From NCBI GenBank assembly GCA_037126765.1, contig JBBCBC010000001.1, positions 33,030,804 through 33,094,803 on the forward strand: a stretch of DNA of 64,000 nt. The letters are read 5' to 3'. The notes under the pieces are model-generated. The model was not told the DNA's origin and ran no database searches. It saw nothing but the letters and a program-made list of their open reading frames with translations. This DNA comes from Stenogyne calaminthoides. Its lineage: Eukaryota > Streptophyta > Magnoliopsida > Lamiales > Lamiaceae. Numbering within the stretch: the first letter of the stretch is position 1; every line of letters starts with the position of its first letter. The position numbers were made by a program, and so were the translations under genes. This document shows positions 23,512 through 35,425 of this stretch, piece after piece.

Positions 23512-23636
23512 ATGGAGTTTCCTAAATACCATATGATAAAAGACCTAACAAAATCGGAGAAAGCCATATTTTGAGTGTGGTTGCTATGATCGATAATCGA
23601 ACTGCTCTGAAGTGCTCGACTAACCAGATTGGTGAG
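23512..23636 (+). pseudogene. ORF3 start of S1-b, cut by an inserted LTR
   Basis: The ATG at 23512 opens a frame of 20 codons (Met-Glu-Phe-Pro-Lys-Tyr), then TGA near 23572. A shifted frame stays open to 23636, where a minus-strand LTR begins. The residues do not match the N-termini of S1-a or S1-c closely, so S1-b may carry a different ORF3 variant. Identification rests on position after pol and on the leader, not on strong protein similarity. Confidence 0.45.
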
Positions 23637-24036
23637 TGTTGGTCCCAAAAAAACCCAATTTAAAACTCGAAAAATCTCAATGGGAGGTGACTTTAAAGTT
23701 TTTGCGAATGTGTTATGCAGATTTGCTAAAGTATGTATGATAGTTAATATGAAAGCAAATAAGAAAACATGTATTTTTATAGTGGTTCGGAGTTCAACTC
23801 CTACATCCACTCTTCCCTTCATGGGACACTTCCTTAATCCAAAGGAAACCTTAGTTTACGGTGTTAGGCACACTACCATACAGATATTTATGGAGCTCTC
23901 ACTCAATGAGACTTATGTCCCTCACGGGATCGCCTATAGATGTTTAATGAGTTCTCACTCTCTCGAGACTTATCTCCCTCATGAGATTGCCTATAGATGT
24001 TTAATGAGTTCTCACTCTCTCGGGACTTATCTCCCT
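23637..24036 (-). mobile_element. 3' end of a minus-strand LTR, unknown copia family
   Basis: Read on the minus strand it ends GGGACCAACA at 23637. It contains the copia R-region hairpin text GTGGATGTAGGAG...CCGAACCACTATAAA (about 23778-23812). Its upstream part is cut at 24037 by S2-a; the rest must lie beyond the window. A 57-bp unit is repeated about 2.3 times at 23905-24036. Apparent reading frames here are spurious. Confidence 0.7.
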
Positions 24037-25453
24037 CGTTGGGAAATTTATAAGTTTTGATGGAAGTTTAAAATAGTTGTAATAGGACCAGTCGAACCTG
24101 TTAGTTGACTGATGATTTGATAGGAAACTAGCTGAACATGTTAGACAACTGATGACTCAATATGTATAGACTAAGTCCTGAAGAAGATCAGAAGCGAGGA
24201 TCAGCAGACGCAGGAGACCAGAAGACATACTCTAGAGTAAACCAGCAGAGTCGATAGGTTGAAGCTAAGACAACCATATCAGAAGACTCAAGATTACTGA
24301 TCAGAAGGATATTGATCAGGTCAAGCTTAGTAAAAAACATGATAAGCATATCTACTTATCAAAGTTATACGATGAAGATCAGACTAGAAGAATGTCAACA
24401 TTGTTGGCTTTACAAGGCGCCGAATAAGTGTACCTGTTAGCCACTCAGAGTTCGACACGTATGTACGGATCTGACGATGCAGGATATGGCGTATCAGGGC
24501 AAACGGCTAGAAAGGACGAAATTTCACAAAGACGACATGGCCTTCCTGAGCACATCAAATCAAGCCTACAAGCTACCTAAAATAGCCTGAGATTCAAATT
24601 GCTCTCCATTAGCTCTTTGATTTCAAGGTCTATAAATATGGGATCAACCTTCATAGTAAGGTTACGGAAATTATCATCAAGCTCAAGCTATACGCAATTT
24701 CCGCATGAAGAACACAAAAAATTGAAGAATATTTCTAAGTGTTCATCCCATAAGTTCTTAGAACATAAATCTTATCCTTTAGCTTTAGGATACCCAAATA
24801 CTAGGATAGATTTCCAGTTGGAACACCACAAATCTTACACCCAAACCAAAAGTTAGGTTAAGTTTGTTTAGCGAGATTTCAGACTAGGGTTTCTAGTTTC
24901 TGATTTCTGGGATTGGTAGAGTGAGAACTCTTGAAACATCTGTTGTACTGTGTTGGAATAACACATTAAACTAAGTTCAATTGGTTAAGTTGGTACCCCT
25001 GCTGATAGGGAACAATGGACGTAGGACAAGTTGTCCGAACCACTATAAAAATCTGGTGTGCATTATCTGATTTACCTGCTTTACACTTTGCACACTACTT
25101 GTTTCTGTATTACATGCATATTCTAAGTCTGGATCAGACTTGTACCACGCAACTGATCTGATCAGTTTGACACTTTGTCATCTGATTCAAAACAGATAAC
25201 TTAGAATTCTGATTTTAACAAACTGGTTTTTCACACGGGTAAAACTTAGCTTCCGCACATCAGTTAAACTGATAGACACCGAACTGATCTGCCCTTAGGC
25301 GATCAGTAAGTTGGATATCAGTCCAAACTAATTCACATCACTCTGATCAGGGAACTTACTTTTCACACTTGATCCCACACAAAAGTTTTCAGAAGTCTAT
25401 TCACCCCTCCCCTCTAGACTTTTGCCCTCACTAAAATCCGTTCGGGACCTATA
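24037..25453 (+). repeat. 5' LTR of S2-a (about 1417 bp)
   Basis: It matches the solo LTR at 21915 along its whole length. Both termini carry one change: the start reads CGTTGGG for TGTTGGG and the end CCTATA for CCTACA. TATA box at 24631-24638. The R hairpin (GTGGACGTAGGACAAG, TTGTCC, CCAC) lies at about 25016-25046 and the C-loop hairpin at about 25389-25423. Confidence 0.9.
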
Positions 25454-25455
25454 AG

Positions 25456-25467
25456 TGGTATCAGATC
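25456..25467 (+). promoter_or_regulatory. Primer binding site of S2-a (tRNA-Met type)
   Basis: TGGTATCAGATC, two bases after the LTR, has one change from TGGTATCAGAGC. Confidence 0.85.
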
Positions 25468-25591
25468 AGTGGTTCTACGGACCACTGACTTTGAGTATCA
25501 TCGGTTCTTGAGGAAGAACCATTGTGGTCACTTGAACAGATCTTGAAAAACCTTCTTTAAAACTCACTAGTTTTCAAAACTCACATTCAGC

Positions 25592-27823
25592 ATGGATAAT
25601 ACTTCGGGTATGTATCATGATCTACCTAAGTTCTCGATTGATGAGTATGCTGACTGGACCATACTCATGAGCAACCATCTGGGTGCAATAAGCAGCAGAA
25701 TGATGGAAGTTCTTGAATAAGGACCCATCATCATCTATTACAATAACCCAGCTGAAGGAGGTGTCCAGAATATCTAGCTGGAGCCAGAATCAGAAAGAGT
25801 CCTTCACTGATGGATGCTGAGGAAAGAAAACTGTCCAATTTGGATACTGTGGCCAGACACATCATCATGAAGACTATGGATAAGATAACACGTGAGAAGA
25901 TCAAGTATCTCAAGACTACCAAGCAGATGTGGGATACTCTTGCATAAATATACGAAGGAAATGATCAGATTAAAGACAGCAGATTGCAAGATGAACTGGT
26001 GAAATTTGAAAAACTCAAGATGCAGCAAAATAAAACCATAAATCAGCTCGATGGACGAATCACCATGTCAGTCAACAATCTTCGTGAACTAGGACGCGAA
26101 ATGTCTGACAAAGATATGAACTACAATATCTTGAGGTCCCTGACCAAGAAATGGGACATGAAAGTAACAGTTATAGAAGATTGCCAAGATATTGCGAAGA
26201 TGAAGCCAAGCAACCTGTTTCTCAGTCTAAAGGCTCATGAATTTGACCTGATCGAAAGAGGTCAAGAAGAAGAAGACAAGTCACCTGCTGAAGCTACACA
26301 TGCCACATCAAAAGCAGTTGCATTCAAAGCGGCTAGCAGCAGTTCAAAGTCTACTGAAACCAATTGGAAATATCATGAGTCAGGCTGAACAGATTGCTTT
26401 GCTGACCAGAAAGCTTGAAAGATCCAACATTCAACTGGGAAAATATCGGAAATTCTAAAGAGACTATCAGAACAACAGAGGAAGAGATAGGAGATATACT
26501 GACATATCACAAGAAAGGAATCGTTCTGATGACAGAAAAGATGATTATAGAGATGACCGCAGAGAAGATAAGAAGAGAGATGATCGTTCTGATGATAGAA
26601 GAGACAACAAATCAGAAAGAAGGAATTCTGATCACAGGCAAACTGGGAAGTCACCTGACAGATCCTACAGAAGAAATGATTCACTTGGCAGAAGAAATTC
26701 CGTGGAACCTGGAACATGTTTCAACTGTCAGAAAATAGGTCACTACAGTGCAGATTGCCCTGACCTGACTCCAAAAGAAAGAAAAGATAAGCGGAACAGA
26801 AGAGAACATTAGTCTTGCTAAGGAAAATGCCTTAAGAAAAGTAGCTAAACTGAAATCAGTTGATACTGTTCAGAAGATGACTGCAGAACTGGAGCTTCTG
26901 AAAGTCAATTCCTCTGATCAGAGTAAACTGGTTAAGGAACAGTAAGCTATCAACAAACATCAAGCTGATGATCTCATAATCCTCCAAGCTAAGTTTGATG
27001 AACTCTTCCGACTGCATGAGAGTCTAAAACAAAGTGAGGATATTTTGCGAAAGAAAGTAGAGATTTTTGGAAAAGCTTCTAAAAATGTTGATGAAATAAC
27101 AAGCTACTTTCGGAAGCCAACTGATAAGAAGGGTATTGGGTTTGATAGCCCTTCTAGATCCTCATATGTCCAACCTGGTTCACAATCCAAAAGTGAATCT
27201 AGGAAGATTTCTAGACAAGATACACAATATGCCAAATCTGTATCGAAGAAGGGAAAAAGACCTGCTGAGCAGAAAAGGCAAGTGCCTGATCAAAAAGGGA
27301 ACATAAATGAACCTCATCTGATCAAACATCAGTCGAGGAATCAATAGAAGAGCCCCGTTCTTCTGAAGAGACCTCAACCTGATCAGCAGATTAGGAATCA
27401 AAAAGGACAATCTCACAAGGGAAAGTCTGATCTGAAACCTAATCAGGTCAAGTTGCCTAACCAGCATGCTAAGGGTAAACTGCATAAACCATTTGTGCAA
27501 AAGAGATATGAATCTTTTAATGGTAGCAGTCGTACCTATCCTAACAACCAGAAATCCAGGACATCTGCACCTGAACCACTCTAGATTAAAAGAAGACAGA
27601 CTAATCAGAAAAATCCCAAGTCTTCTGATTCATCCAAGGTTCACACTCATAATCCTACTGACCAGAAAGCACATGAATAGATGTATGATTATGTAGATGC
27701 TTATGGGAGACAAATTAGGCCTTCTGATCTTGATGATTACCATAGAAGTGCCCTGTTTGTTTGGATCCCGGAAGGTAACACTAACCCCTCAGGACCCAAT
27801 CCTACAGGGTACCTAAAGCCTGA
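25592..27823 (+). pseudogene. gag: gag of S2-a, broken
   Basis: The ATG at 25592 starts Met-Asp-Asn-Thr-Ser-Gly. The N-terminal capsid-like part matches the usual copia gag pattern (DYADW-like motif, then EKLSNLD and LRSLTKKWD). Breaks: stops near 25718 and 25778, a frameshift near 25810, TAA near 25946, TGA near 26386 with a shift, and TAG near 26814. An Arg/Asp/Ser-rich stretch (26460-26700) precedes the zinc knuckle CFNCQKIGHYSADC at 26717-26758. A coiled-coil and basic tail follow. The reading ends at TGA 27821-27823, the same position as the gag stop of S1. Confidence 0.86.
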
Positions 27824-27833
27824 TTTGATTGTA

Positions 27834-28194
27834 GGATCGCGTGGGTTTGACCAATAAGGGAGGTGTACAAGCAACTATCTGGTACATCGATAGTGGATGC
27901 TCAAGGCACATGACTGGAAACAAACATCTCCTCAGTTCATACACAGAACAAGAAGGCCCACGTGTACTCTTTGGTGATGATAAATTTGGTTTTACCAGAG
28001 GATTCAAAATCTTAGAGAATGATGATGTACAAGTTACTGGAGTTTCGTATGTCGATGGTTTGAATCACAACTTGTTATCGGTTTCACAATTCTGCGACAA
28101 CGGATTCAGCGTTGAGTTCTCGACTGATCAATGCACTATCAAGAATCGAGCTACTGAACAGATTTTGCTAACTGGTTCAAGGAAAGGAACGATC
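27834..28194 (+). pseudogene. pol: pol of S2-a, part 1: protease
   Basis: Aspartic protease with catalytic Asp-Ser-Gly at 27889-27897, open for 119 codons with no stop until the inserted LTR at 28195. The protein reads into a conserved Gly-Ser-Arg-Lys-Gly-Thr motif. That motif continues at 30451 after the insertion, and CGATC is duplicated on both sides. Confidence 0.9.
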
Positions 28195-30445
28195 TGTTAG
28201 TGTTAGTGTGTTAGAGACAATCCATTGTAAGGACATAATGCTCAGATAATATTCAGTATTGATTTAATATTATTGTTTATTTAATATTAAATATATGGAG
28301 TTGCACTTATAAGAATATTATGTTTGATTGTTTGCATTTGTTCTTATCTGTGTTCCCTTGAGTCACTACTGTCACTGAGTGTGTGAGAACTCAGATGACC
28401 TAAGCATGATTATCAAATAGCCCCGATCAAGGATCATCAAGAAGGGGGTATTGATGATGCAATGGAGATTTGTGTGCGATCTGCATCATACTCTTGGAGA
28501 GCGTAGTAAGATCTCACTTACTACGAGATACTAGGTATCTCATGATGGATGCACAAATACCTTAGAGGGTATTGGCATACCCATCCAAGAAACCGTTTGA
28601 TGTAGTTCCACTATATGTGTCTACGGGTGTCTCGGTTAGTGGGAGCGATGCGATACTCCTTTGACTTGAGGTTAATACTCACGACATGTGTGGAGTGATG
28701 AACTTTGACCATGACCGATACTTGCAGCCGTCTATGGGTAGATATGTCTTGGATTGGGTTCATCACGAAGTGCATGTGCGTGGTAGTTGAGCCAAGAAAA
28801 GGATTCATTCCTCAAAGTGGATTTAGAGAGAATACTCATCTTCTCATCGTAATTGGATCAAAGTCATTGGTCAATGCACGTCAACTTGGACTTTGTGGCC
28901 AAGTGTGACATAAGTGATCAATTAGTGATTAGAGATAAAATGATTAAGTTATTTGAATAGACACTTCATCATGTTCAAGACTTAATCGAGCATTCGCGAA
29001 TGAAAGGAGAAAATCGTAATAACCCATGTTTCAGTTACAGGTAGTTGCACATTTCCTCGCAACGTACCTCATATATTGAGAATGTCTGATTTATTGTCTA
29101 GGGTTCAATTAAGATTGTTAGTTTGACTAATCACTCGATATATGAGGGCCTATGTGTCACACAACAAGTAATGGTTGTTTACTAATTATAGTTGATTAAT
29201 TAAATGTTAAATTAGATTTAATATTTAATTTATGGAGAAGTAATTAATAATAGATTAATTTGGAATGAATTATTATTAATGTTTAATTAAATTGGATTTA
29301 ATTAAATAAGAATTCCCAATAATATGTTGTAAGAGGAAATAACCCGACTTTTAGAGGGTCGGGGACGGGACCATCTTTTGGCTAACATATCATCCGACTT
29401 CGCCCAATCAGAACACGACTAGAGGCGACTTCAAAGGATCAGTAAGTCACTGTGGTGTGTGAAGCTGCACAGGTCGCGGGAGCGGCTTGGGGACAACAAA
29501 GAAGTCGTGAAGCGGCTTGGAAGGACGCGGAAGTCGGAGCCGACTAGGTCCCAATGTTGGATGAAGATAAACATGGAAGAGATTCGGGTAGTTAGTGAGG
29601 CGGATTTCACGGATCATAATCAGGGTAAGTGTATCTAGAAGCGCGACTTGAGGGACAAGAAAGGAAACCTTAGTCCGGCGGCTGAAACCCTAGGTTGGCC
29701 CGTGAGATGAAGCCCACGAAAATTGTAGCCCTAGTTCTGTGTCTATAAATATAACTGGTGTTGTTCATTGTAAAGGATATAAAATCTTAGAGTCTTAGGC
29801 AGAAAATAAATAGTACAATACTCCAGGCTTGGTCGCCCCCAGACGTAGTCTTATTCGTAGACGAACTGGGTAATCAAACACTGCGTTCCTTATTGCTTAG
29901 TTAATTGCTTTGATCGGTGATTCTTGTTATTTGTTGCTTGTTCGCCGGTGAACATAAACCGGGTACAACATAATAATATTTGGAATATTATTATAGGATT
30001 TAATATACATGGAAATAAATCGTAGAGATTTGTCATATATGGAATTTAAATCCGTAGATATTTATATGTGGGAAATAAATCTAAGAGGTTTATTTTATTA
30101 GGAATTTTTCCTAATAAAGGTTAGCTTAAGATTTAAGCTGGGCCTTTCCTATATATATGACCTCTTGGGAATGCATAATACGTGAGTTCATATTTTCTCC
30201 ATAAAATCTCTAAGTTAGAATTTTCCTAGCAAATTCATCTCGGGGATTCAACGCTGGCAAATCTGTGCAGATTAGTAAATGACTGTTACGTGGATACCAT
30301 AGTTGAGGAATCTGTGTACGAATTGCTGTAAGAATTTTGTTTATGTTTACTCGTATTAAATTATGCAATTAAACTGTTCGTTGTTGGTGAACTTTAAATT
30401 CCGTTGCGCATGTATTACGTGTTTACGTGCCTCTAAATTCCAACA
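28195..30445. mobile_element. Solo LTR of an unassigned family, target duplication CGATC
   Basis: It begins TGTTAGTG and ends TTCCAACA, between perfect CGATC copies (28190-28194 and 30446-30450) inside the S2-a protease-integrase region. A TATA-like TATATATATGACC near 30152 and a terminal TTCCGTTGCGCATG...CCAACA fit the right part of a copia LTR. Without the nested insertion it is about 1.6 kb. I found no primer site, polypurine tract or internal genes, so solo LTR is the simplest call. A small non-autonomous element is the alternative. Confidence 0.75.
29325..29970. mobile_element. Second solo LTR (646 bp) nested in the first, duplication TAATA
   Basis: It begins TGTTGTA and ends TACAACA, a perfect 7-bp terminal inverted repeat. 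It is flanked by TAATA at 29320-29324 and 29971-29975. It is GC-richer than its host LTR, with CCGACTT and GCGGCTTGG words. A TATAAATATAAC box lies near 29744. Family not recognised; the terminal text resembles small gypsy or copia LTRs. Confidence 0.82.
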
Positions 30446-30450
30446 CGATC

Positions 30451-32860
30451 TACACTGCTGATTGGAACAGTTGTCCAAGAAATGCGTGCCTGATTGTTAA
30501 GAGTTCCAAAAGCAGTAGTTGGCTCTGGCACAAGAGAATGAGCCATCTGAACTTTAAGACTCTTAACAAGATAGCAAGGATGTCCTTGGTTGAGGATCTC
30601 CCGAATGAGGTATTCTCTAAGGATCAAACATGTGTCGCATGTCAGAAGGGAAAACAGGTTAAAACCTAATTTAAGGGAATCCCAGGACCAGCATCCAGCA
30701 GAGTAGTGAAACTGCTCCACATGGATTTATTCGGACCAGTTACACCACTTAGTTTCAGCGGACGCAAATACACTCTGGTAATCGTGGATGATTATTCCAT
30801 GTTTACCTGGGTTGTATTATTGTATAAGAAGAATGAAACTACAACAAATATACCTGAGCTGGTCAAGAGAATACAGAATGAAAAGGGTGTCAGTATTGTG
30901 AAAATCAGATCAGATAAAGGTACAAAGTTTCTGAACTCCTTTATTACTGACTTTTACACTAAGTTTGGTATACATCATGAAACATCAGCCACCAGAACAC
31001 CACAACAGAATGGCATAGCAGAACGGAGAAACAGAACACTCAAAGAAGCTGCTCGCACAATGTTGGCTGAACATGCAACTCCAAACCGTTTCTGGGCAGA
31101 AGCTATAACCACAATATGTCATACTCAGAACAGATGTTCTCTGACTAAGATTCACTTCAAAACACCTTATGATTTGTGGAAGGGCAGAAAACCTCGTGTA
31201 TCTTACTTCCATGTTTTTTGGTGTAAGTGTTTTATTCACAACAATGGGAAGAGTCAGTTGAAAACCTTTGAAGCTAAGTCATATGAGGGAATATTCTTAG
31301 GTTATTCCTCAACTAGCAAAGCTTTCAGGGTGTTCAACAGGCGAACCCTAGTTGTGGAAGAACACCTCATGTGATCTTTGATGAGACATCTTCTGAACAA
31401 GAGAAATCTGCATCAGGATAAGCAGTACCAGATCAACCAATACCTGATGCTTAGAAAATGGACCAGTTAAGTGTCAAAGAAAAGGGATCAGATCACGTAA
31501 CAGAGTATGTCCCTAATCTTGATCTTAATGATTCACCAGGTATTTAGACCCTAAGGTACGTACAACTGTCGATGAAGAAGCTGGTACAGCTGAGACAGTA
31601 ACAACTGGACCATCTGGTTCAGGGAGAACATCTGATGTTCCGGCGGACAGACATCAGCCTATGATGAATCCAACATCAGCTGAGAATTGCCCATGCCAAG
31701 TGGATCATACTTTAGTACCTCTCCCAATCTCTAGTGATGAGTCACTATCATAAGAGGATGATGTTCTCCGAATTGATGAAAATCAAAAAAGACGGACTTG
31801 GATAACCAGTCATCCAACTAATCTGATCATCAGAGACCCATCTAATAAACTCCAAACTAGACATCAGATATGTGAAAGTGCAATGTATTATTGTTATCTT
31901 TCTTTGAAGGAACCTACAACGCCAGAAGAAGCTCTACAAGATGCCAGCTGGATTCTAGCTATGCAAGAAGAATTAGAGCAGTTCGAGAGGAATCAGGTTT
32001 GGAAACTTATAAACAGACTAACTCATCAAGATGTGATTGACACTAAGTGGGTATTCAAGAACAAGAGGGATGAAAATAATGTCATCACCAGAAATAAGGC
32101 AAGACTTGTTGCGAAGGGGTATTCACAATCAGAAGGGATTGATCATGATGAGAACTTTGAACTAGTCGCTCGCCTGGAAGCTATTCGGCTGTTTCTGGCA
32201 TATGCTGCCCACAGACGGTTTAATGTGTATCAGATGGATGTAAAGAGTGCATTCTTAAACGGGGTACTAGCGGAGGAAGTTTATGTTGAACAACCTCCTG
32301 GCTCCTGCTTTGAAAAAGACTTCCAGTTGTCTTGTTTAAGAAAAGCTCTTTATGTCCTGAAACAAGCTACCAGATTTCTGGCATATGATACACTATCTCA
32401 GTTCCTGGCAGACAGTGGATTCACTAAAGGAACAGTAGACAGAACCTTATTCAGAATAGAAGATGGTGAAGATATTCTGATGGTTCATATTTATGTGGAC
32501 GACATTATCTTCGGATCTCCCAATAAGATCTTGTGTGATAAATTCAGCAAACTGATGCAAGGGAAATTTGAGATGTCCATGATGGGTCAGATGAATTACT
32601 TTCTGGGTCTTCAAGTTAAACAAAGTACAGAAGGGATATTCATCTATCAGGCAAAGTACACTAGGAATTTGTTGTCTAAGTTTGGAGTTCAGAACAACAA
32701 AGTAGCTAAAATTCCTATGATGTCTGGATTCAAGATGGATCCAGATGAGAATGGTCAGAAAACTAATCAGAAAGAATATAGGGCTCTCATTGGATCTTTT
32801 CTTTACCTGACTGGCAGCAGACCAGATATAACATTTGCAGTAGGTGTATGTGCCAGATTT
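30451..32860 (+). pseudogene. pol: pol of S2-a, part 2: integrase and RT
   Basis: It resumes the frame left at 28194. Integrase zinc region at about 30520-30650, TAA near 30667, then a long open part with the triad Asp 30724, Asp 30913 and Glu 31021 kept. A frameshift and stops lie in the acidic linker (31370-31880). RT is open from about 31883, with the first-Asp region (QMDVKSAFLNG) near 32232 and YVDD at 32492-32503. One Asn replaces the usual Thr in the DETF motif and Glu the usual Pro just after. The reading is cut at 32860 by an inverted fragment, in the middle of RT-RNase H. Confidence 0.9.
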
Positions 32861-34849
32861 CTTGAGTCTTCTAATATGGTTGTCTTATCTTCAACATATC
32901 GACTCTGCTGGTTTACTCTAAACTATGTCTTCTGGTCTCATGAGTCTGCTGATCTTCGCTTCTGATCTTCTTTAGGACTTAATCTATACATATTGAGTCA
33001 TCAACTGTCTAACATGTTCAGCTGGTTTCCTATCAAATCATCAGTGGATTAACAGGTTCGACTGGTCCTATTACAACTATTTTGGAACTTCCATCAAAAC
33101 TTATAAATTTCCCAACAATTTCCCCCTTTTTGATGGAACCAAAACATTTCCCAAAAAGTATGCTGAACATAAGTTAAATAACAGTAAAGAAAATAAGTAC
33201 ATCAGAAGATAATGAGAGTTTGTCTTAAGATCAGAAAAATAGAATATTTTATTAAAGATGTAGAAATTACAAGTACAAAATGAAGATATTCTAATCTGAT
33301 CTTACAAAAAGAGTCTTCAGATATCTTCAATATCTTTCTTCTTCTGGCACATCACACATCTCGAACAATCTTGCCTTGACTTCTGCAACTTTGCTTTCAT
33401 TGAAGATGTTATCCTGAGCAAGACATTTTTTGAGAGTTGCGTTGAAGGCAATCTTGTATAACTTCCCGTCTGGAGTCTTCTTGTAATCCATGACTTCGAC
33501 CTCGGGGGCAACTGGTATGCAACTCAGTTTCTTGGCCTCTCTCATGATATTATCATAGAATGCTGGATGCTTATTACTCAACCATTCTCGGAATATTTCA
33601 TCCTTGTCCACATTGGTTGGAATAACTTGATTGATATAAGCCGAGATATACCACTCACCTTTGACCAGTCTCCATTCTTTTACCATGTTTCTATCTGGCT
33701 TAACAATCACATCCACATCAGCAGGAAGAACTGGTTCAACAAGATGTGAACCTTCTCCAGATTCAGCTACAATCCCTTTCTTCTTTCTCATTCTGTAGGA
33801 TTTATCGAGGCTTGAAGCTTCTTCCAGTCTTTTCTGCCTGTCATGCTCCGCCTTCTTCAACTCTTCAACCTTTCTCTTGTCAGCTTCTGATGTCTTCATT
33901 TTCTTTGCAGAAGAGCAACTGGTTTATTACCCTTCTTGGCACGCTCATTTGATTCAGTAGAGGAAGAAATTACTTCTTCTAACTCTGCAGCTGCTTGGGC
34001 ATCTTTCTTCAATCTTTTCTTTTCCAGAGTGATCTGGATCCCAGCTACAAAGTTTTCTACCTGATTTAATCTTCCCTGAACTTCAGCATCTTTCTCCTCT
34101 TCCCCCTTTTTGGTTCCCTCAAAAAGAGCTTTCAGCTCAGAGCTGAGGTCACCAATCTGCTTCGTAAGATCTTGCTTTAAAATTCCAAGGGCAAAAGATT
34201 CAGTACCAGCATCAAGTCTTGCCTTCTCAATTATCGTCAGCATAGAAGATTTAGCTTTGTCCACAATAGGGCTGACTTTATCAAACACATACTCCAGCTT
34301 ATCAGCAGTAGAATTGACCCTCTTCGTAGCATCAGCAAGATCATTTTGCATCTTGGTCAATTCAGCCATCTTCTCATTCATCATCAGAGTGAACTGCTGA
34401 TTTCTTGTCTCTTCAATCTTGGACAACTTTGAGTTCACCTCCACCATCTTGTCAGCTGTAGTATCTCTCAATTCTTCAGCAATTCTTGTGTAGTGAGAAG
34501 ATACATATTCCCGTTCAGTTCTGATGGCCTTCTCTAGTTGCCTTGGCACAAAGAAACTCACATCTGAGCCATGTTCGCTCTTAAAGTTTTCTTGATGTAC
34601 TTCATGAGGTTCTCTTCGAAAGATGGAGAAGTTTGAAGGATCTGCATTACTTGACCTGCTGATGTCGAGTCCTTATCCTCAGCTTGACTCCCTCCGACAG
34701 TCAGATCTATCACATGCTCGACTGATTGTGCCTCAGCTAATGGGGACTGTGCCGCATCTCCCACAACAGCTTCATTGATAGCTTCTTCAGGTTCTTCTAT
34801 GATCATTATTTCTTTTGTCGTCTTCTCAGTATCAGCCATTTGCTCGAAG
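32861..34849 (-). mobile_element. Inverted fragment of an S2 3' end inside S2-a pol
   Basis: On the minus strand this holds the C-terminal half of ORF3 (34839-33327), a 200-bp tail, the polypurine tract (33132-33118) and the first 257 bp of an S2 LTR (33117-32861, starting TGTTGGG). Removing it would place 32860 directly against 34850 within one conserved RT/RNase H region. There is no target duplication and no complete LTR end at the borders. It therefore looks like captured filler DNA or an inversion, not a normal insertion. Confidence 0.85.
33327..34839 (-). pseudogene. ORF3 C-terminal half of an S2 element, broken
   Basis: Three open pieces in different frames make up one former reading: 34839-34558 (acidic, motif EEPEEAINEA), 34561-33896 (221 codons, long coiled coil rich in Lys, Glu, Leu and Met) and 33899-33327 (190 codons, basic then globular, with WRLVKGEWYIS). 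Neighbouring pieces overlap by about 4 bp at each frameshift. The order acidic, coiled coil, basic, conserved end matches S1 ORF3, but the C-terminal domain differs in sequence. No signal peptide or membrane helix seen. Function unknown. Confidence 0.75.
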
Positions 34850-35425
34850 CAGGAAAATCCGATGCAAAGCCACCTGGAAGTAGCTAAGCGGATTCTTAAG
34901 TATCTGAAGGGGATAGTAAACCTTGGTTTATTCTACCCACCAGATGATAATCTAGAGCTTAGTGGGTATTCTGATTCTGATTATGGAGGTTGAAGAATTG
35001 ACAGAAAGTCAACCCCATGTACATGTCAGATCCTAGGAAGTAAACTGATCTCTTGGTTTTCAAAGAAGCAGACATCAGTAGCCACATCTACTACTGAAGC
35101 AGAATACATGGCCACAGGAAGTTGTTGCTCCCAACTGCTCTGGCTTAGTCAACAGCTGAGGGATTATAACATTGTAGCTACGAACGTGCCCATATTTTGT
35201 GACAGTAATAGTGCTATTGCAATTACTTAGAATCCAGTTCTACATACAAGATGCAAGCATGTGGATGTTAGACATCATTTCATAAGAGATCATGTGGAAA
35301 AGAAGAATATCAGAATGGAAAAGATCCATACTGATAAGCAAAAAGCTGATATCTTAACCAAGCCACTAGCTGAAGAGAAATTCAGAGAACTATGTAATGA
35401 GCTAGGACTTCTGGATTTAGAATAA
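34850..35425 (+). pseudogene. pol: pol of S2-a, part 3: RNase H end
   Basis: It resumes RT-RNase H with SHLEVAKRILKYLKG and then the RNase H motifs (SGYSDSDYGG, TEAEYMA, HVDVRHHFIRDHV). Breaks: TGA near 34993 and TAG near 35228. It ends at TAA 35423-35425 after a Glu-Leu-Gly-Leu-Leu-Asp motif, as in S1. Confidence 0.9.

Noticed and set aside
23629..24060. 143-codon plus-strand frame
   Set aside because: It lies antisense to an LTR and includes the 57-bp repeat; no protein family features.
28611..28908. Short frames on both strands inside the solo LTR
   Set aside because: No similarity to element proteins, no start context and no conserved motif; LTR sequence.
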